Shown here piece after piece: positions 37,930-51,100 of a stretch of 64,000 nucleotides of DNA. Both the position numbers and the translations under genes were made by a program. Origin of the DNA: Pseudorasbora parva (taxonomy: Eukaryota; Chordata; Actinopteri; Cypriniformes; Gobionidae); assembly GCF_024679245.1 (NCBI RefSeq), contig NC_090186.1, positions 34,298,946-34,362,945 of the forward strand, in the 5' to 3' direction. Below the pieces are notes generated by a model, which saw only the letters and a program-made list of their open reading frames with translations, did not search any database and was not told the DNA's origin. Numbering within the stretch: position 1 is the first letter of the stretch; each line of letters opens with the position of its first letter.

Positions 37930-40900
37930 GTGTTTTTGTGAATTGTGGGGACTTTCCATAGGCGTAATGGATTTTACACTGTACAAACTGTACATTATAT
38001 CCCCCTACACTGCCCCTGCCCCTAAAACCACTCATCACAGGAAACATTCTGCATTTTTACATTTTCAAGAAAAACATAATTTAGTATGTTTATATATCCA
38101 TTTACATTGTGGGGACTGCTTAGCCTGACAAGCCAGACCCCCATCAAGATATTTGGTCTGGAAACTCACCATTGACAGGTCTCAATCCGAGGGGCGGGAT
38201 AAACGGTTGTCTTTCAAACTCCCTTTGCACGCGATAGGATAGCGCTACCACCAACCAGAGCAACGAAGGTGAAACAGAGCTTGTAGATAGATTAAACATT
38301 CGCCGTATCCGGTCAGCAAAACTCAGAAGACATCTTCCCTTTTTAAGAATGACTTCAGTGCCGTTCTTTGTTCTTTTCTCAGAGAAAAGCTTAAAGGGTC
38401 ATGAAACCCCCCTGCTGCAGCGGTGTTTTTTCACACCTTCGATTTGAAAAGGCTTGTTAAAAGGGGAGTGGTCGACTGTGAAAAGGTGGGATGGTATTGT
38501 GTGGAAAGAGGGAATGGTTTGCATAAATAGGGGAGTGTCAGTAGGTGCATTAAGATTAGCGATCCCAATAGCAGCAGTTACAGCGGTTCTGAGACATGTT
38601 CTTGGGTAACGTTGGCATAGTTTAGGCTACCACAGTGAGATTAAATGAGGGATGAGTACAGCGAATGAGAGAGCTATGAGTGGCGTGCAGCAGAGATCGC
38701 AAATCATTCAGCTCTTCAAAGTTCAAACCAGCATAATTCAGTGAGAAATGAAAATAAATGTTATTCTGCATGACGAAATATTATGCAAACGTGATAAAAC
38801 TATATTTGTCCAAATATGCACGCTGTTTGGCAAGATGAACAGCGCGCCGACGTGATAAGAGAGCGTGAACCACCCAACATGCGATGTGACAGAGATGTGT
38901 AATTCTAGATTGGGGTAAAAGCGAAGGGGTTTGAGGCAAGTCTCGACTGCGCATCTGAAGCACAGAGCGACGCGCGCTGGGTTGCCGTGACGATCCGCGC
39001 TGTCTATCACTCGGCAGCTAAATCTATATTTGTCCAAATATGCAGCACACTGTTTCACTAAGAGACCGAACACATGCGGTTTAGTGCATGGCAGTGACCA
39101 CAAATAAAACGGAGAGGACGTGGCTTTTGTTCATTAGCCTACAGATTACAGATTGGTTATTTTGCACTCCTGACATAAATTAGATAGTCAACGCTTGCAG
39201 GTTCGGCGTGCGATTCCTCAGGTGAATTTTACTTTACCGAGCCTTTGTAGCAAATGCTTCCACAGACTGCGCCCGCTTACAGCTCGCTCGGCGCCCTTAC
39301 GTTACTTCGTATCAGCACAACGCCTAGCTTTCCTCCGTGACTTTTCCGCACGCTGCTTCCAAAACTTCCCCACCATATCTCTACAATAATGATGGAAGAT
39401 GATGAGCCTGACAGAAGGGACTGTCTCATGCATATTAAAGTAAATTATCTTGTATGCATACTACAGCGCAGGGATTGGACTGAATGAGCTTTATGTCATG
39501 AATATATATCGAGAATCGCTCTGAGCGGTCGACGTCAGCATGTGCCCAGCAGCCCATACTTGGGCCGAAAAGCCCGAGCTGACGTCAGCATTTGTGACGT
39601 TGCTCCGACTAAGCTTTTCAAACCGGAAGACAGAAATCGCTCTGAAAAATGCTAAAATAACTATTTTCACATATGAATACCATTAATGAGTACCCTTAGT
39701 GTTTTCAATGATGTGCAGCCTATACATATCTGTTTACATCTCAAAAAAAGTGTTTTGGGGTTTCATGACCCTTTAACTCCAAGTCTTCCAGAGTCGCGGT
39801 CAAAGCTGATTCGAAAGACCACCGTTCGCCAGTTTCTGTGTTTACTAGAAGCACGCAAACGCAACTCGGCCATCGTCATTATGGCCCCGCCCACCGACTC
39901 TATACACGATGTGATTGGCCCGGCAAGAGTTAGGGGATTACAGCTCAGAAGGGTATTGAGAGTTGCTAGACGACACTCGCGGGCAGATTAAATTTGCTGC
40001 CGCTAGATTAGACTAGGGAACGCTGGCTTGCCCCCACAATGTAGGTGATTTCAGGTTTATATTACATTGTGAGGACATTTCACAATGTAATATAAACAAG
40101 TGCGCACACACGTCTATTTTCATAAAATATTATCATAAGATAAACCAAAGACTAAACTATTGATTAAAATAACATTTTGTCACATATTGTACATTATTGT
40201 AGCTCCTCTATTCCCTGTCTATCTAAAACACGCTAATTTCTATAAAGCCCCTTTTTCCTGATTGGTCAGCTGACCCAGTGCGTTGTGATTGGACAAGCAC
40301 CTCAAAAGTGTGTTGGAAATGTAACGCACCTTGTAAAGCTTGTAAAGCTTCAGCTTCTAAAGAATTTGTAAACATTGTTGACAAATTTGTAAAATGTTTT
40401 ACCATATCAGTTTGAGTCGGATCTTTTAAAAAATATGGATGATTGGTTAAAACTAACTTTGCAAGTACAACTTGAGCAGAAAAAAATATTAATTTCTCTT
40501 TGAAGCAAAAGCGTTTTTCCTTACACATCAAAGCACACATCATCTCCGCGACATGAGGACAACACTTCACCGAAACCCACCATCTTTCTCTGTGTATTGC
40601 TTTGGCGCCATTATGCTTATATTTCACATTTTGACCTGGATGTTTGTGGATGTAATATCTTGACTTCGATCAAGGCATTTTAGGCAGGTCTGGATCAGTG
40701 TTCTCTGTTTGATATAATAAAGCTCTTTGTGGGAGACTGAGTTTTGTAAGATCACTGAGTTTTTTGCAGATCATATACATGCACAAACAGATAAATTACA
40801 TTCGGAAAAGGAAAACATTAAAAAGCATCATATGACCCCTTTAATCACCAGACATCACCTTCCATTTCATTGCGCTCAATTTTTTTAATAGATATTTTTC

Positions 40901-42013
40901 TGAACATCACGTAAGTGACAGGTACATTGAGCTCATGTGTTTCCTGTGATTGTCATTCCTGTGTAAATACAGATGTGTCTTTGTTCCTCAAAAGTCGTGC
41001 TTAGTTTGGTTCAGGAGAAGAATAACAAACATGCAGGAGAAGTATAACAAACATGTAGACTGAAACTGAAACTGTGCTTTTTCTATTCTTGCACAAGGAA
41101 GCGCAAAACTGTTTGTTGTTAAAACTGCAATGTGAAAAGCTTCCTTCTCTTGAACTTCTAGTCCTGTTGACAGAATCTAATGATCTTTCTCTCTGGGTGT
41201 GTGTGTGTGCAGGGAAAATCATCTCTATTGAGACGAGTGCTCTGAGGGCCACAGGCCGACCAGGTTGGGAGGATCTGGTCAGGAAGTGCATCTACGCTTT
41301 CTTCCAGCCTCAGGGCAACGAGCCCTCCCATGCCAAGAAGCTGCTTCATGAGGGTGAGCACTTTACTTGCTTCATGAGGGTGAGCACTTCACCTCCATAC
41401 TAGCTATTTTGAGTAGTACTTGACGTTTTAAAGCAGCGATGATTTGACCTTGTCTTTCTTTACCTAGAGAACCACTGTTTATGATGTATTTGATGATTTA
41501 CACTCAGATTTTTATTTATAGCTTGATAACTTTTGATCTTATTTCCTCATTGCTTTTTAAAATGTTCTTTCCCCACTATGACTGCTACTAAAAATTATTT
41601 TGATAATTAATCAATCTGTGGGTTATTTCTTCATTTAAAGATCTTTTTTTATTTTTTTAAACAGTTTTTACATTCAAAAACATCATAACTAATAAGTAAT
41701 AGTCTATTTTCTACACTGGTTTTGAGGCTCTCTCCTGAACGCTGGATTTTGATGGGCATGTCGCATTGAAGGCTTAGAAGTAAACATCCACGTCTTGGAT
41801 TGGAGAAGATTTGCATATTTAATGAGCTTCAGCTCCCCTGTCAGTTCAGTTCACATGAGGGAGGGATTGTTTTTAAAAGCGGAAACCGGAATGAGTCTCT
41901 CGATTACAGGGCTCCTAAATGTCTTTATCAAACAAACACAATTATTTATTTGTCATCCACCCACGATTGATTGGAATATTATTTTTGTATTACTTTACCC
42001 GTCCAGCCGGTGG

Positions 42014-42101
<88 letters not shown>

Positions 42102-45100
42102 TGGAAAACACAGCCTGGGACTACTATTACATATAAAAAAGACATTTTACTCACATAAGTGTGTTGCACTATTCCTGTCGGATCCAACATAGAAGGCACA
42201 ACATTGTGTTTTAATCTCAATATGTCTGAGCTTCACCTGAGACTTGTTTACAAACGATTCCGTAGTGAAATGAAGCGAACACGCGTACATGTCTTCCCCA
42301 CGTCAGCTGGAACTTCATAAAAAAAAAGAAGAAGTATCACATTCCTAATATTAGGATCCGAAGGAAGCTTATGCAGTGACTGTGTTCGTCCACAACAAGG
42401 AATAGCGCAATATCTTGCTATCTTCTTTGGCATGTTTATTGCTGCTGTCTAGCATGATCCGCACGGCTCCTTGAGTCAGTGGGCGGTGCTTATTATTCTG
42501 TAGAAGCGGTGTTTCAGAACAGATGACGTTAAGATGCGAACACGATCGTTTTCTGGGCCTGGTGTCTATAAAAGCTTTTCTTTAAATAAACAGTGAAGTT
42601 TTCATCTCTAAAACTCACAGGATATTCTTATTACCATGACGTTTTATTTATCGAAAGCTCAAGGGAAAGTTGATCACCCCTTTAACTGAGCAGCCAGAAA
42701 AATCTGTTTTGATTTGCAAGAAAAAGCTGTTTTATTTTCTTTATTTATTGAATATTCAATATTTTTATTGAAACATGTTATTCTGATTCATGTCTAATGC
42801 TTTCCTCCAATCAATGCAAAAAGAAGTTTATTAAAAGAAAAATAGATGTAAAGTCTAAAATTCTAAAACCAGTAATATAGTGGAATATATTAACAATTTA
42901 CAACTGTAACAATGCTGACTCGGTGCTCAATCAACATCTCTTATTAACAATTTTGAAAATGGTTGTGCTGCTTAATATTTTGTAGAAACTCTGATGGATT
43001 TAATCTGTGTGTGTTGACAGTGATGGCCCACGGCACGGCCATCAGTCCTCTCTACCATTTCACACTCAGTGATGGGACGTCCCTCAGTGCACAGACACGC
43101 TGCAAATTTTGCTGCCCCCAAAACCCAGATGTACAGCCCTTCATCATGGGCATTCACACTATAGACAGGTAGCTATCCTCTCGCAGTAAACATCACAGAG
43201 AATGTTCCATGCATTTATATAAACATGAGTATTGGATCTTACTTTTTTTATTTGAACGTATGTTTTAGGGAACACAACACTGCTAGCTCTCAGGAAAACA
43301 CTACCCCCAGCCTTACATCTCCTGCTGCCCCATCCTCCCGTTCACCTGCCCTACAGCCCTCCAGTGACCTCAGCCTCCATCTCAACAACAGCAATGGCAC
43401 CTGTGCCACTCCTGGACCCCCCACACCCACTCCAACAGGCTACCTGACGCCCAGCCGCGTTGGGCCCTCCCAGCAGGTCAGCAGCCCCTCTCCACTAGGC
43501 AGCCCTCTCACATCCACCCCTACCTCATTCATGTCGCCCCGACCTCCACGGGGCAGCCCGGGCCTAGCCAGCAGCCCACGGGTGCCTGGCCATCCTTTTT
43601 CCCCCTCCGCGCCCGGCATCCACTCGCCCGCTGGCGGACTGACCAGGCAGCAGTCTGGCGGTGATGGTGTCAGTTTCTCTCTCCCCTCTCCCCTGCCTCC
43701 CAGACAGACTCAAACCCCCAGCAGCTCCCCGGCACGTCAGCCACCGGCCAAACCGCCGGAAGCATCCGCTGATGAGCCTAAGACTGTGGGCAACCCCAAA
43801 CTCAACCAGCTCTTGGACGGCAACCCCGATGCGGGTGCCCCAGAACACGACTCTCAACCCCGTCCCTCACCCATGTCCCAATGCCCAGGCTCTCACAGCA
43901 GCCTGACAGAGCGCCATAAGATTCTGCACCGCCTGCTCCAAGACAGCAGCCCTGCAGATGCGGGTAAGGAGCCCGACATCAAGAAGGAGCCTCCGACAAG
44001 TCCCAATGCTGCCTTGGTAGCCCGGGGGCTCGGGAAGGAACCCCAGGACCACCAGCTGCTACGTTTCCTGCTGGATACGGATGAAAAGGACCTGGAGGAC
44101 TTGCCGCCTCCGGCCGCCCTCAGCCTCCAGACGGTTAAGGTGAAGACAGAAAAGAAAGGGAGCAGACAGAACGCACCCTGTGCTGCTGCTGCAGTCACCA
44201 ACGTGTCTGCAATTGCTTGCTCGCCTCAATCCAGTGACAAGCCTAGCCCGGTATTTACTCCCTGATTTATTCCATATTTGTACACCAGGGTCGGAATTTA
44301 TTTGATAAATACATTAAATTAATAACATGAAGTTGTATTACACTTTTTAAAAATAACTGTTTTCTATTTTAATTGATAATTTAAATGATAATTTATTCCT
44401 TTTGCTGTAAAACTGAATTTAGCACCCATCTAATTTTCAGTGGATCCAGTGTTACATGATCCTTCAGAAATAATTCTAATATGATAATTTTGGTGCTCAA
44501 GTAATATTTCTTATTATCATAAATGTTGAAAACCCTGTGGAAACCCTGATACATTTTTAAAGGATTCTTTGATGAACAGAAAGTTTAAAAGAAACAGCGT
44601 TTATTTGAAATAAACAACTTTTTTAGCATTATAAATATATTTACTGTCACTTTTGATCAATTTAATGTGTCCTTGCTAAATAAAAGTATTTATTTTTAAA
44701 TATAGATATAATTATAAATAAACGTATATTGTAAACATGTAAATGTATATAAAGTATACATTTCTTTTTTATAATTGACTCCAAACATTTAAGTTTTTGC
44801 ATATTTAATCCTGAGCATAGCTTTTGAATATCTGATCACAAAACTTTGGCTGATAAAAAATAAATAAAAATGATTTCATTTTTTAAGTGACAATGAGAAT
44901 GAGTAAAAATGCACATCATCACAATACTAAAATGTCATTTTAATTAAAAAATATTGAAGAAAGCTTAAAGAATTCACGAAGTTGTATTACAATAAAAGCG
45001 TAACAATGTTATTTCAGAGACAAATAGGTTTTTACAACAAGGTCAGTTTTCACATATTTTTGTCTAATATTGTTGATGTTTAAATATTTTAAATGTTTGA

Positions 45101-48100
45101 ATATTTGATTCGTTTTGCACATTCACGTCAACCAAAACATTTTCATCAGCTCAAGTTAGATTCCATTTAAGCCAAATTAAAATTGACAAAAATAAATGAA
45201 TTATGTTGTGATGGAATGTTAAATGAATTTTTTTGTCTCAAAAAATTGTGTTGCCACATTGCGTCTTCTCATTTGCATTAAGTTGAAGCCTTATCGCATC
45301 ATCCCTGGCACAGGAAATGACTGTTCCTTATGAAAATATTTAGCTGATTTAAGCCTCTGCCACCATATTAGTGATACATTTTGTAAGCCTCATTCTTGCT
45401 GAGTTCCTTCTGTTATGGCCTTTCTTTGTGCTATGGTGTGCCTTTTGATGTTGATGACCTTTGCTCTCATTTCCACTCCACCACTGTGTCTGTTTACATG
45501 AGAAGCAGTTTCCCAGTACTGATCTGGACACTTTGAACCAGCTCTTGCCCACTCTGAGAAGCTCTGTGGGAGGTAAATCTATAGAAGAGCCAGTGCTCGT
45601 CCAGCCCAGTGAGGACAACCTTTCCATCGGGGTGAATGTGAAGAGAGAGTCCCCAGGAACATCAAGCCAAGGTGGGGCCCGTTCCACCAGAGTAATTATA
45701 AAATTCATAATTCCAAAATAACTACTTTTCTACTCATCCACTTCTCACTTTAGCATTCCCTGATGGATCAAATCTCTCGAATCAGTCCTCTTTTGAGTTC
45801 TGTGACCCCTCTACACCAAACCAGGGTCAGGTGCCGGATCTTGGGCAGACAGACCCGTTTCAGCCCTCAAAGGAGAGCAGTAGCCCCTTTGCCAGTCCAA
45901 CCAGCCTCAACTCTTACAACACCACCACAGGTACAGAATCGAATGTGCTATAGCCATTTAAAACAGAAACAAAGTTTTAATAAGGCTTTTAACGAAATGT
46001 TACCGTCTATTTTGATTCAGGTCTGGCCAAGCTGGAGCTTCCTGATTCTCAGCAGTTCCAGCCCTTGTCCCTGGTTGAACCAATGACCTTTGACAGTAGC
46101 TTGGGCGGCCAGACACAGGCCCCTCTGTCCTCTCCTCAAGAGTGAGTGTTTATGAATGAGATTCCGTTGTGATTTGCACTCAAAATTCAAAAACTTTATT
46201 TTATTTGATGCACAGAGGAAAAACAAACTTTTTGCCTCTCAGGCCTTCTTCAGTGTGAGGTACAATGATTCTTGATGATTATCAGGCTACAGACCTGAAA
46301 AAAGATAACCAATATATATTATTATAATATGAAATTATTATTTATTTATATTTTATTGCAGCCTACTTCTGTCCATTTTTAATTTTCACTGTCAGATACA
46401 AAAATAATGTGCATTCTCGTATCAGATATTTATAATGAATATTTTCTAATTTTAACATTCATCTGTAAGAATGAATTGAGACTTACAGTTGACAAAATAA
46501 ATTTAATATTATAGTATACAGTAGCTGTCTTTTCAATATAAATAAGAATCAATATAAATATTTATATTATATAAAGTATACATTTCTTCTTTCTAATTGA
46601 CTCCAAACATTTAAGTAGTAGCATATTTAATCCTGAGCATAGCGTTTGAATATCTGATCACAAATTTGATTTTTGGCTGATAAAAAAATATTTTGACCAT
46701 TTTTTATTTTATTTTGTAAGTGACAATGAGAACCAATGAAAATGCACATCATCCCAATACTAAAATATAATTTTAATTTAAAAATATTGAAGAAATTTGA
46801 AGAATTCACAAAATTTTATTAAAATAAAAGTGTACACATAATGTTATTTCAGAGACTCAGGTTTTTACAACAAGGTCAGTTTTCACATATTTTTGTCGAA
46901 TATTGTTGATGTTTGAATATTTTATTAGTTTTGCACATTCACGTCAACCAAAACATTTTCATCAGCTCAAGTTAGATTCCATTTAAGCCAAAGTAAAATT
47001 GACAAAAATAATGAATAATAAATAATAAATGAATATGTTGTGACAGAATATTAAATAAATTAATCTTTTTTGTGTGTGTCAATAACACAAAAAATTGTGT
47101 TGCCACATTGGATCTTCTCATTTGCATTTTGCATTTTGTGTTAAAAACATTCTAGTAAATCATCTCTGATTAATATCAATTTTAAAAACTTTTGGTAGGT
47201 TAAATGTTGTCGTATCTCTCAAGAATCAAAAGAAATATTTATATTTCCAGTTACAATTACAACTGTAATACTGTAGTCCATAAGTCGCAGGGAAGAAAAT
47301 ATGCACTTTCACCATAATTCTATTTACTTGCCAGATCAGCTAACATGAGATAGAACTGTCAGCTGCCTTCAGAATCATAGACCATCTTGTTTCTTCTCTG
47401 CACTACGCAGGCAGTGCGTTCCGTGTCCGCTGGATGAGATGCTCTGTCCGCCCAACACTCCTGAGGGCCGTAACGATGAGAAGGCCCTGCTGGAGCAGCT
47501 GGTCACTTTCTTGAGCCGCACTGATGAGAGCGAGCTTGCTGAGCTGGACCGAGCTCTGGGCATCGACAAGATTGTTCAAGTTAGTATTACAAGAAAAAAC
47601 AATCTTCACATACATTTTACCCTAATAAGAACAATGTGTCTAAGTTCGGCTGGTTCTACTGTGTCGCCTACAGAGTGGATGCCTCGAACCCGTCACCCAG
47701 ACTTTTCCTCAGTCCCAGCCCCCAACACCTGTACCCATGGACCCCAAGCTGCCCAGCTACCCCTCTCAGTTCCCAACCTCACCCTCACAATTCCCTGCTG
47801 AGATGGGCACAGCACAGGGCATGAGTTTCGGGGCCCCTCGGATGGCATTTCCAGGCAACGTGGGCATAACAGTGCGGCCCGGCATGAACCGAGCTCCTGG
47901 TGTTCCCAACCAGCTGCGGCTACCTCCCAACCAGCTGAGACTCCAGCTCCAGCAACGTTTGCAGGGCCCACAGCAGGTAGATCTCCAGCTTTCACCTCAT
48001 TGTGTAATAATAAATGTGAACGCACAATGTCTAAATCCCTCCTCTTGGATTTTGTTGCACTGTGTAACAAATCTAATGAATACTTTTGATTTCGCTCTTT

Positions 48101-51100
48101 TAAATAACATGCTGTGGAACTAACCTATTCTTTTGTCGAGTGCAGCTGCTGAGCGAACGCGTGATTAGTTGCTCTTGTTTAGTGGTGATCTATCTCCTCT
48201 CTCCATCAGCTCCAGAACAGGCTTGCAGCCATGGGCCAGTTCCCACAGGGGGGGCACGTTGCCATGGGGATGCGTCAGGGCATGCAGCAGCCTCAGATGC
48301 CCTCTCAGGTTAGTGTTGCGTGCACTGAGACAAATTATTAAAGCCATTTATAAAATGTTTACAGATTATCAGAATATAATTTTCAACAATAAAATGGTAA
48401 CAAGAGTTTAATAAATGTTCAATCAAATGTTTATGCACTAAAAGCGGCACAAAACTTACTAAAGCAGATTAATTGTTGACTATTTTACTAGAGTCCTGTG
48501 TGTTTACTTGACCACCAAACAGCATTGTGAGAAGTGCTTGAACACAAATATCTTGCTGACTTAAACTAGTTTAAAGCAACACTATGCAACTTTTCCACCC
48601 GCTAGAGGGCGCCTATTCAAAACACAGGCGTAGTTTGATGACGAAAAGTTAAAGCGAAGAATCTTGGGACGTGGTCTTCACCTCACAGCCGGTGGAAAAG
48701 AATTAGAATAGAAATCATGTTCATGGATGCGGTTATGAACGTTACTGTAGTATGAAGCAGAGCAGGACCGAGTGTTGAGGAGCTGAGCAGCAGGACTTTT
48801 ATTATGACGGGACACAGTCGCCGGCGCCATTTCCGCTTTTCCGGTCATGAGTATGAGTTAACGCAGCTCTGTTTATCATATCATAAAAATGATTTTATGA
48901 CATTACTCTGTGCGTTCGCTCAGCGGCTGCTATGACTCGTGTTGCACAGTGCTAAATAAGTGTTTCTGCCAAATAAAACCGGAAAATGAGGGGTAAGGCA
49001 GATATGATGCAATTGACAGTCGACTCCCTCAGACGTCCCGGCTCCTTGGTTAAAATAGCAATTTTCTTACAATTTACAAATAGTTGGAAACATCTGGGAT
49101 ATTGTACTCCAAAAGTCCTACATGGTGCACCTTTAAACCAGATGAAACAACACTGACAAACAGGAGAAACGCTGTGTGCAATGATACAGTCAGATTACTA
49201 CCAATCGGAGTAATTGAAGGTCTACCAATCGCCATCATTTACCATGGATTTACTGTAGTAACACTAACTGCACCATTGTGGGATATTCATATAGATTTTG
49301 TATTATATTATTAATGTAGACATGCACTAAAGAAGTAATGGAATATAATTACAGTGACCAGTGCATTCCATAATCAGTTTATTCCGTTTTAGTTGTCAAA
49401 TTGATGCATATGTGTATTTTTACCCTTTCCCTTTTACAATCGCTATTTTGTCTGTAAGTGACTAAAACTAAAAGCTCCGTCTCTCTCTCACAGCCTCCAC
49501 TCAATGCTCAGATGATGGCGCAACGGCAACGGGAGCTTTACAGTTTCCAGCACCGCCAGCGACAGCTTCTGCAGCAGAAGGTCATGCTGATGAGGCAGGG
49601 AATGAACACAGGGCCTCTGGGGGCTCAGCGAGTTCCTAAGGGTCCCCAGCAGCAACAGCCGCCACAACAACAGCAGTTTGGCTTTCCTCCAGGCTACAAT
49701 GCCGTTCCTGGGAACACCCCTACCTCCCCGAGCCATTTTAACCCCATGGGAGGACCTCTGGATCCCAAGCTGCCTACCAGGGGGGGTATGGGAAACCAAG
49801 GAATTATAGGAGGCATTCAAGGGCAATTTGGGGGGCCTGTGAACACTCCTGTTCAGCAGGGGCTTTTCCAGCAATTTGGGGGGCCTGGTACGTCTCATTT
49901 GTAAGCTACTAATTTAACATCAGCAGGGGTTATTATAGTTAATATTTCCATCTCAGGAACTTTCCACAGGAGCTAGGGACTTTTGGGTGGTATTTGCTGT
50001 GTTTTGACTGCAGGGACCAGGGTCTAAAACAAGTTCCGGGTTAAAATGTCCCGCTCAGAAAGTTTTTTTAAACTACTACCTTAGGTGGGACTTGGGCACC
50101 GGACATGCTGAGTTCACGCAGCATTGGTTGACTGATTTTATTTCAACCACCACTTTTAAAAGTCTGTTGTGGTGCGTGCAGTAAAAGTTGTTTGCAATTC
50201 AAATCAACAATGAAGTTTTAAAAATACGACGAGGTTCGAGCTGTTCCTGGTAATTTTGGTTGAAACATGGCTTGAAACTAAAATAATTTTATGCTTCAAA
50301 TAAAATAAAATTGTAATAAATTAAAATATTTAAAAAGTACACATTTTATTTAAGATAGTTGCAAAAGGAGCATTTCTTATTTTCATTTAGTTTACTTGAT
50401 GTACTAAAATAACTCAATTGAAAATAAAATTCTAGTGAAATTAGAAAATATTAACTAAAACGTTCAAAAACATATAATAGTCTCTCAATGATACTAAAAT
50501 ACATTAACACATGCTTTTGTCATGTCTTAAAGAACCAATGTACAACTGTGTCTCTCACAGGCATGATCCAGCAAGCAGATCCATCCTTTGCTCCTGAGCT
50601 GAGTCCAACCAGCCCCTTGCTTTCACCTCAGAACTCCACCTCTCAGAGTCCTCTGCTCCAGCAAGCGCAGCCTCCACCTGGTTATCAGTCCCCTGACATA
50701 AAGAACTGGCAGCAAGGGGCCATTGGCAACAACAGGTAGGGTGTTTGATACTGATCACCAAAAAATATGCAATTTAGGTATCTTAATATTCATTTAAACC
50801 CTTTCATTTTGTTATGTGTTCAGCATGTATAACCAGGCAGGACAGCCTGTCTCTCAGAGCTTTGGGCAGCAAGGCGTTTATAACAACATGAGCATCACCG
50901 TGTCAATGGCTGGAGGGTCAGGAGCGGTGAGCACTCTACCTCCTATTGGATCATCTGTCGGTATGGGCAACAATAACCTTGGCAGTGTTACTTCAATGTG
51001 TAACGATCAGGTAAGATGGTCAATATGTTATGTATTTAGATGACTTAAAGGTGCACTATAGTATTTTGGCAGTAAACTGTCCAAAGGTCTGTGTTATATA

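Larger units (their letters stand above)
41639..42681 (-). mobile_element. TTAA-flanked element, family 6, carrying a THAP-like fragment
   Basis: TTAA lies at 41635-41638 and 42682-42685. The ends match, in inverse orientation, the terminal blocks of the copy at 15475-17525. It contains a long (CA)n array (42013-42097) and, on the minus strand at 42433-42248, a THAP-like reading frame. Length is about 1.04 kb, in ncoa1 intron 7. Confidence 0.65.

Noticed and set aside
41795..42220. Open frames rich in His-Thr or Val-Cys repeats
   Set aside because: They are translations of the (CA)n microsatellite.
43564..44201. Minus-strand open frames opposite ncoa1 exon 9
   Set aside because: They are shadows of a GC-rich coding exon, with no motif and no splice context.
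43225..44265. A 346-codon open frame as a stand-alone gene
   Set aside because: It is ncoa1 exon 9 with intron read-through at both sides; the first 15 residues and the last four are intronic.
47415..47579. Alternative acceptor four bases downstream at ncoa1 exon 13
   Set aside because: It would shift the frame through the highly conserved CBP-binding segment.
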